Shown: piece after piece, positions 62,658-64,000 of the stretch
Position numbering within the stretch: the stretch's first letter is position 1
Layout: each line of letters begins with the position of its first letter
NCBI RefSeq assembly: GCF_017591425.1
Contig: NW_024466607.1
Location: 7,820,501 to 7,884,500, forward strand
DNA length: 64,000 bases
Origin: Ochotona curzoniae
Taxonomy: Eukaryota > Chordata > Mammalia > Lagomorpha > Ochotonidae
Reading direction: 5' to 3'
Notes under the pieces: model-generated
What the model was told of the DNA's origin: nothing
Databases searched by the model: none
What the model saw: only the letters and a program-made list of their open reading frames with translations
Program-made: the position numbers and the translations under genes

Positions 62658-62800
62658 TCTCCTTTGGATCCTGTGTCCTGCTAAAGTGCTTGGGAAGGAG
62701 TGCTGGATGGTTCAAGAACTTGGGAGCGATCTGGATTTAGCTCCGGGCTCCTGGGGGTGTAGCAGCAGATGGAGGATCTTTGTCATACCCTCTCGTGGTT
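62658..62800 (+). mobile_element. CSINE 3' fragment, old
   Basis: GTGTCCTGCTAAAGTGCTTGG, CTCCGGGCTCCTGG and AGCAGCAGATGGAGGATC. Last SINE before the right CpG island. Confidence 0.5.
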
Positions 62801-63079
62801 ATTCTTTCCAGGAAAGCTAAAAACACCAACCAACCAACCCTCGCCCCTAACAAAATTTAGATGCTGCATCTAGCTTTGAAGGTGGCTCTCGCTGTCCTGT
62901 GCAATGGCATTCTTTGCAGCAAGCACTTGGCTACTCATCTTGAGAAGTTCATCCTTGGAAATCTCACGGCTGGCTCAGGCCGTGGACGGGAGGCTATTTC
63001 CTTTCCAGGTGGGCCCTTCTGCTTTTCTCACAAATCACCCAGCAAGCCCTGCTGCCGGTTTTAAATCCCCTCAGCCTGC

Positions 63080-63850
63080 ACAGTTACCCCAATCTCCAGC
63101 CCCCCTTCAAGGTGTTTCCTGCGTGCGTGAGGCAGGTCCCGTGCTGCGCGCTGAGTGCCGCCTGCACCCCGCACGCTGCGGGGAGGAACGAAAGGACCTC
63201 ACGGCCGCGGGGCCCGTGGCTGTGACAGGGAGAGACTGTGAAAGCCGGCTCGAGGCTAGCACGACGCCCGTGCGCTGCTTTGCAGGAACAGGGCCCCACT
63301 GCCTACAAAGGGGCTGTCCCCAAGTCCTCCCCTGAGGCCGACGCGCGCTCCCTGCCCCACCCACACACCGGCCGCCTCACGGAGGGCCGCCACCTTGCAC
63401 TTCCGGCCGCCCACCGCGTGAGGAAAACGCCTGGGAAACTGAGTCACGAGCGGCCACCTCCGCCCTCAAGCTTGCCATGCTCCCCACAATCACGGCCGTC
63501 TCCCCGCCTTTCGTGCTCACAGGGAGGCAGCCATCTTGTACGGCAAAGCCTTTTCGTTTCCGGAGCCGTCCGGCTGGCGCGCCCAGCGAAGCTTCGAGCC
63601 AACATGGCGGCTCTCCCGCCCTCTGGCGGCCGCGCCGGAGCACCACAGGCCGTTCGTCCTTCCAGACCTGCTAGGGTCACGTGGAATCTCGCGAGACTTG
63701 GGCCCACTTCCTGATCCAGCTGTGAGCCTGCGCGGCGAGAGGTGGCGCGGAGTGCGGGAGGGGAGGGGGAACCGTAGGGCGCAGGCGGGAGTTGCGCCTG
63801 CGTACTTGGAGCTAGTGAAGCTGTCAGAAGGAAGAATGCCCGTTAGTGCC
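63080..63850. promoter_or_regulatory. CpG island promoter of an unassigned neighbouring gene
   Basis: CpG-rich, TATA-less, with many housekeeping motifs: ETS CACTTCCGG at 63399-63407, YY1-type CCATCTTG at 63531-63538 and AACATGGCGG at 63601-63610, E-box GTCACGTGG at 63676-63684, the palindrome TCTCGCGAGA at 63687-63696, CACTTCC near 63709, and GCGCAGGCG/GCGCCTGCG NRF1-like half-sites at about 63780-63803. Transcript direction is unresolved; rightward (plus) fits the human arrangement, where RPN1 lies divergent to RAB7A, but no RPN1 signal-peptide exon is visible before 64000. ATG codons at 63604 and 63837 open only short frames. Confidence 0.7.
63687..63696. promoter_or_regulatory. TCTCGCGAGA palindrome
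   Basis: A perfect 10-bp palindrome. This motif is known from CpG-island promoters of housekeeping genes and is bound by BANP when unmethylated. It lies 3 bp after the CACGTG-containing motif. Confidence 0.75.
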
Positions 63851-64000
63851 TCCTTTGACCCAACCATTATAATCCTAACTGGGACCTAACCGACCTTGCC
63901 AGCGCCTCAAACCCCTGGTAGAGACGGGACGAACGGCTCTGGGTTCCCGTCACAGGAGCCATCATCTGTTCTGGGATTGAGTTACTGGGAATGGATGAAT

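Noticed and set aside
63238..63714. 158-codon plus-strand frame in the right CpG island
   Set aside because: Starts in unrelated upstream sequence, is low-complexity, and crosses the likely start region. The in-frame ATG at 63604 gives only 37 codons with no known domain.
63517..63867. Minus-strand 116-codon frame in the right CpG island
   Set aside because: Ser/Pro/Arg-rich with no recognisable domain. It fits GC-driven openness.

Overview
This is mammalian nuclear DNA. It carries one complete protein-coding gene, RAB7A, on the minus strand, in a background dominated by interspersed repeats. No phage, bacterial, viral or CRISPR-type system is present. The commonest repeat is a roughly 330-350 bp tRNA-derived SINE of the lagomorph C family (CSINE): RNA polymerase III box A/box B-like 5' part, A-rich 3' end with AATAAA-type motifs. 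About 90 copies or fragments can be recognised by eye on both strands. The form of the youngest copies, together with a diverged LINE-1, points to a lagomorph and most likely a pika (Ochotona). The genus is an inference from repeat style, not a database result.

Layout, left to right. 1-484: sequence beyond the 3' end of RAB7A, including an old SINE. 485-1618: RAB7A 3'UTR with a canonical poly(A) signal. 1619-7866: the five protein-coding exons with four short introns (746-2409 bp), one of which carries a 64-bp minisatellite. 7867-34614: intron 1 (about 26.7 kb), mostly SINEs with islands of unique sequence. 34615 to about 34870: the non-coding first exon, inside a strong CpG island (34100-34960) with CRE, ETS, E-box, AP-1 and YY1-like motifs. 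34960-63080: intergenic DNA with dense SINEs, ancient LINE2-like pieces, a lagomorph repeat with an A-rich tail, and a rearranged but 5'-complete LINE-1 at 45853-49208. 63080-63850: a second CpG island with housekeeping promoter motifs (YY1, ETS, CACGTG, TCTCGCGAGA). It is probably the promoter of the neighbouring gene. By human 3q21 synteny the divergent neighbour would be RPN1, but no RPN1 coding sequence is visible here.

The assembled RAB7A reading frame is 624 nt (207 codons plus stop). All splice sites are GT-AG, all G-box and switch motifs are intact, and it ends in a CSC prenylation motif, so the gene appears fully functional. The items most worth a second look are the young SINE subfamily with clear target-site duplications, several head-to-head or tail-to-tail SINE pairs within RAB7A intron 1, the structurally odd LINE-1 (monomeric 5'UTR, SINE in ORF1, nearly all of ORF2 missing, duplicated or inverted 3' part), the three-copy A-tailed repeat family, the intronic 64-bp minisatellite, and the unassigned promoter at the right end. 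I found no previously undescribed protein system.
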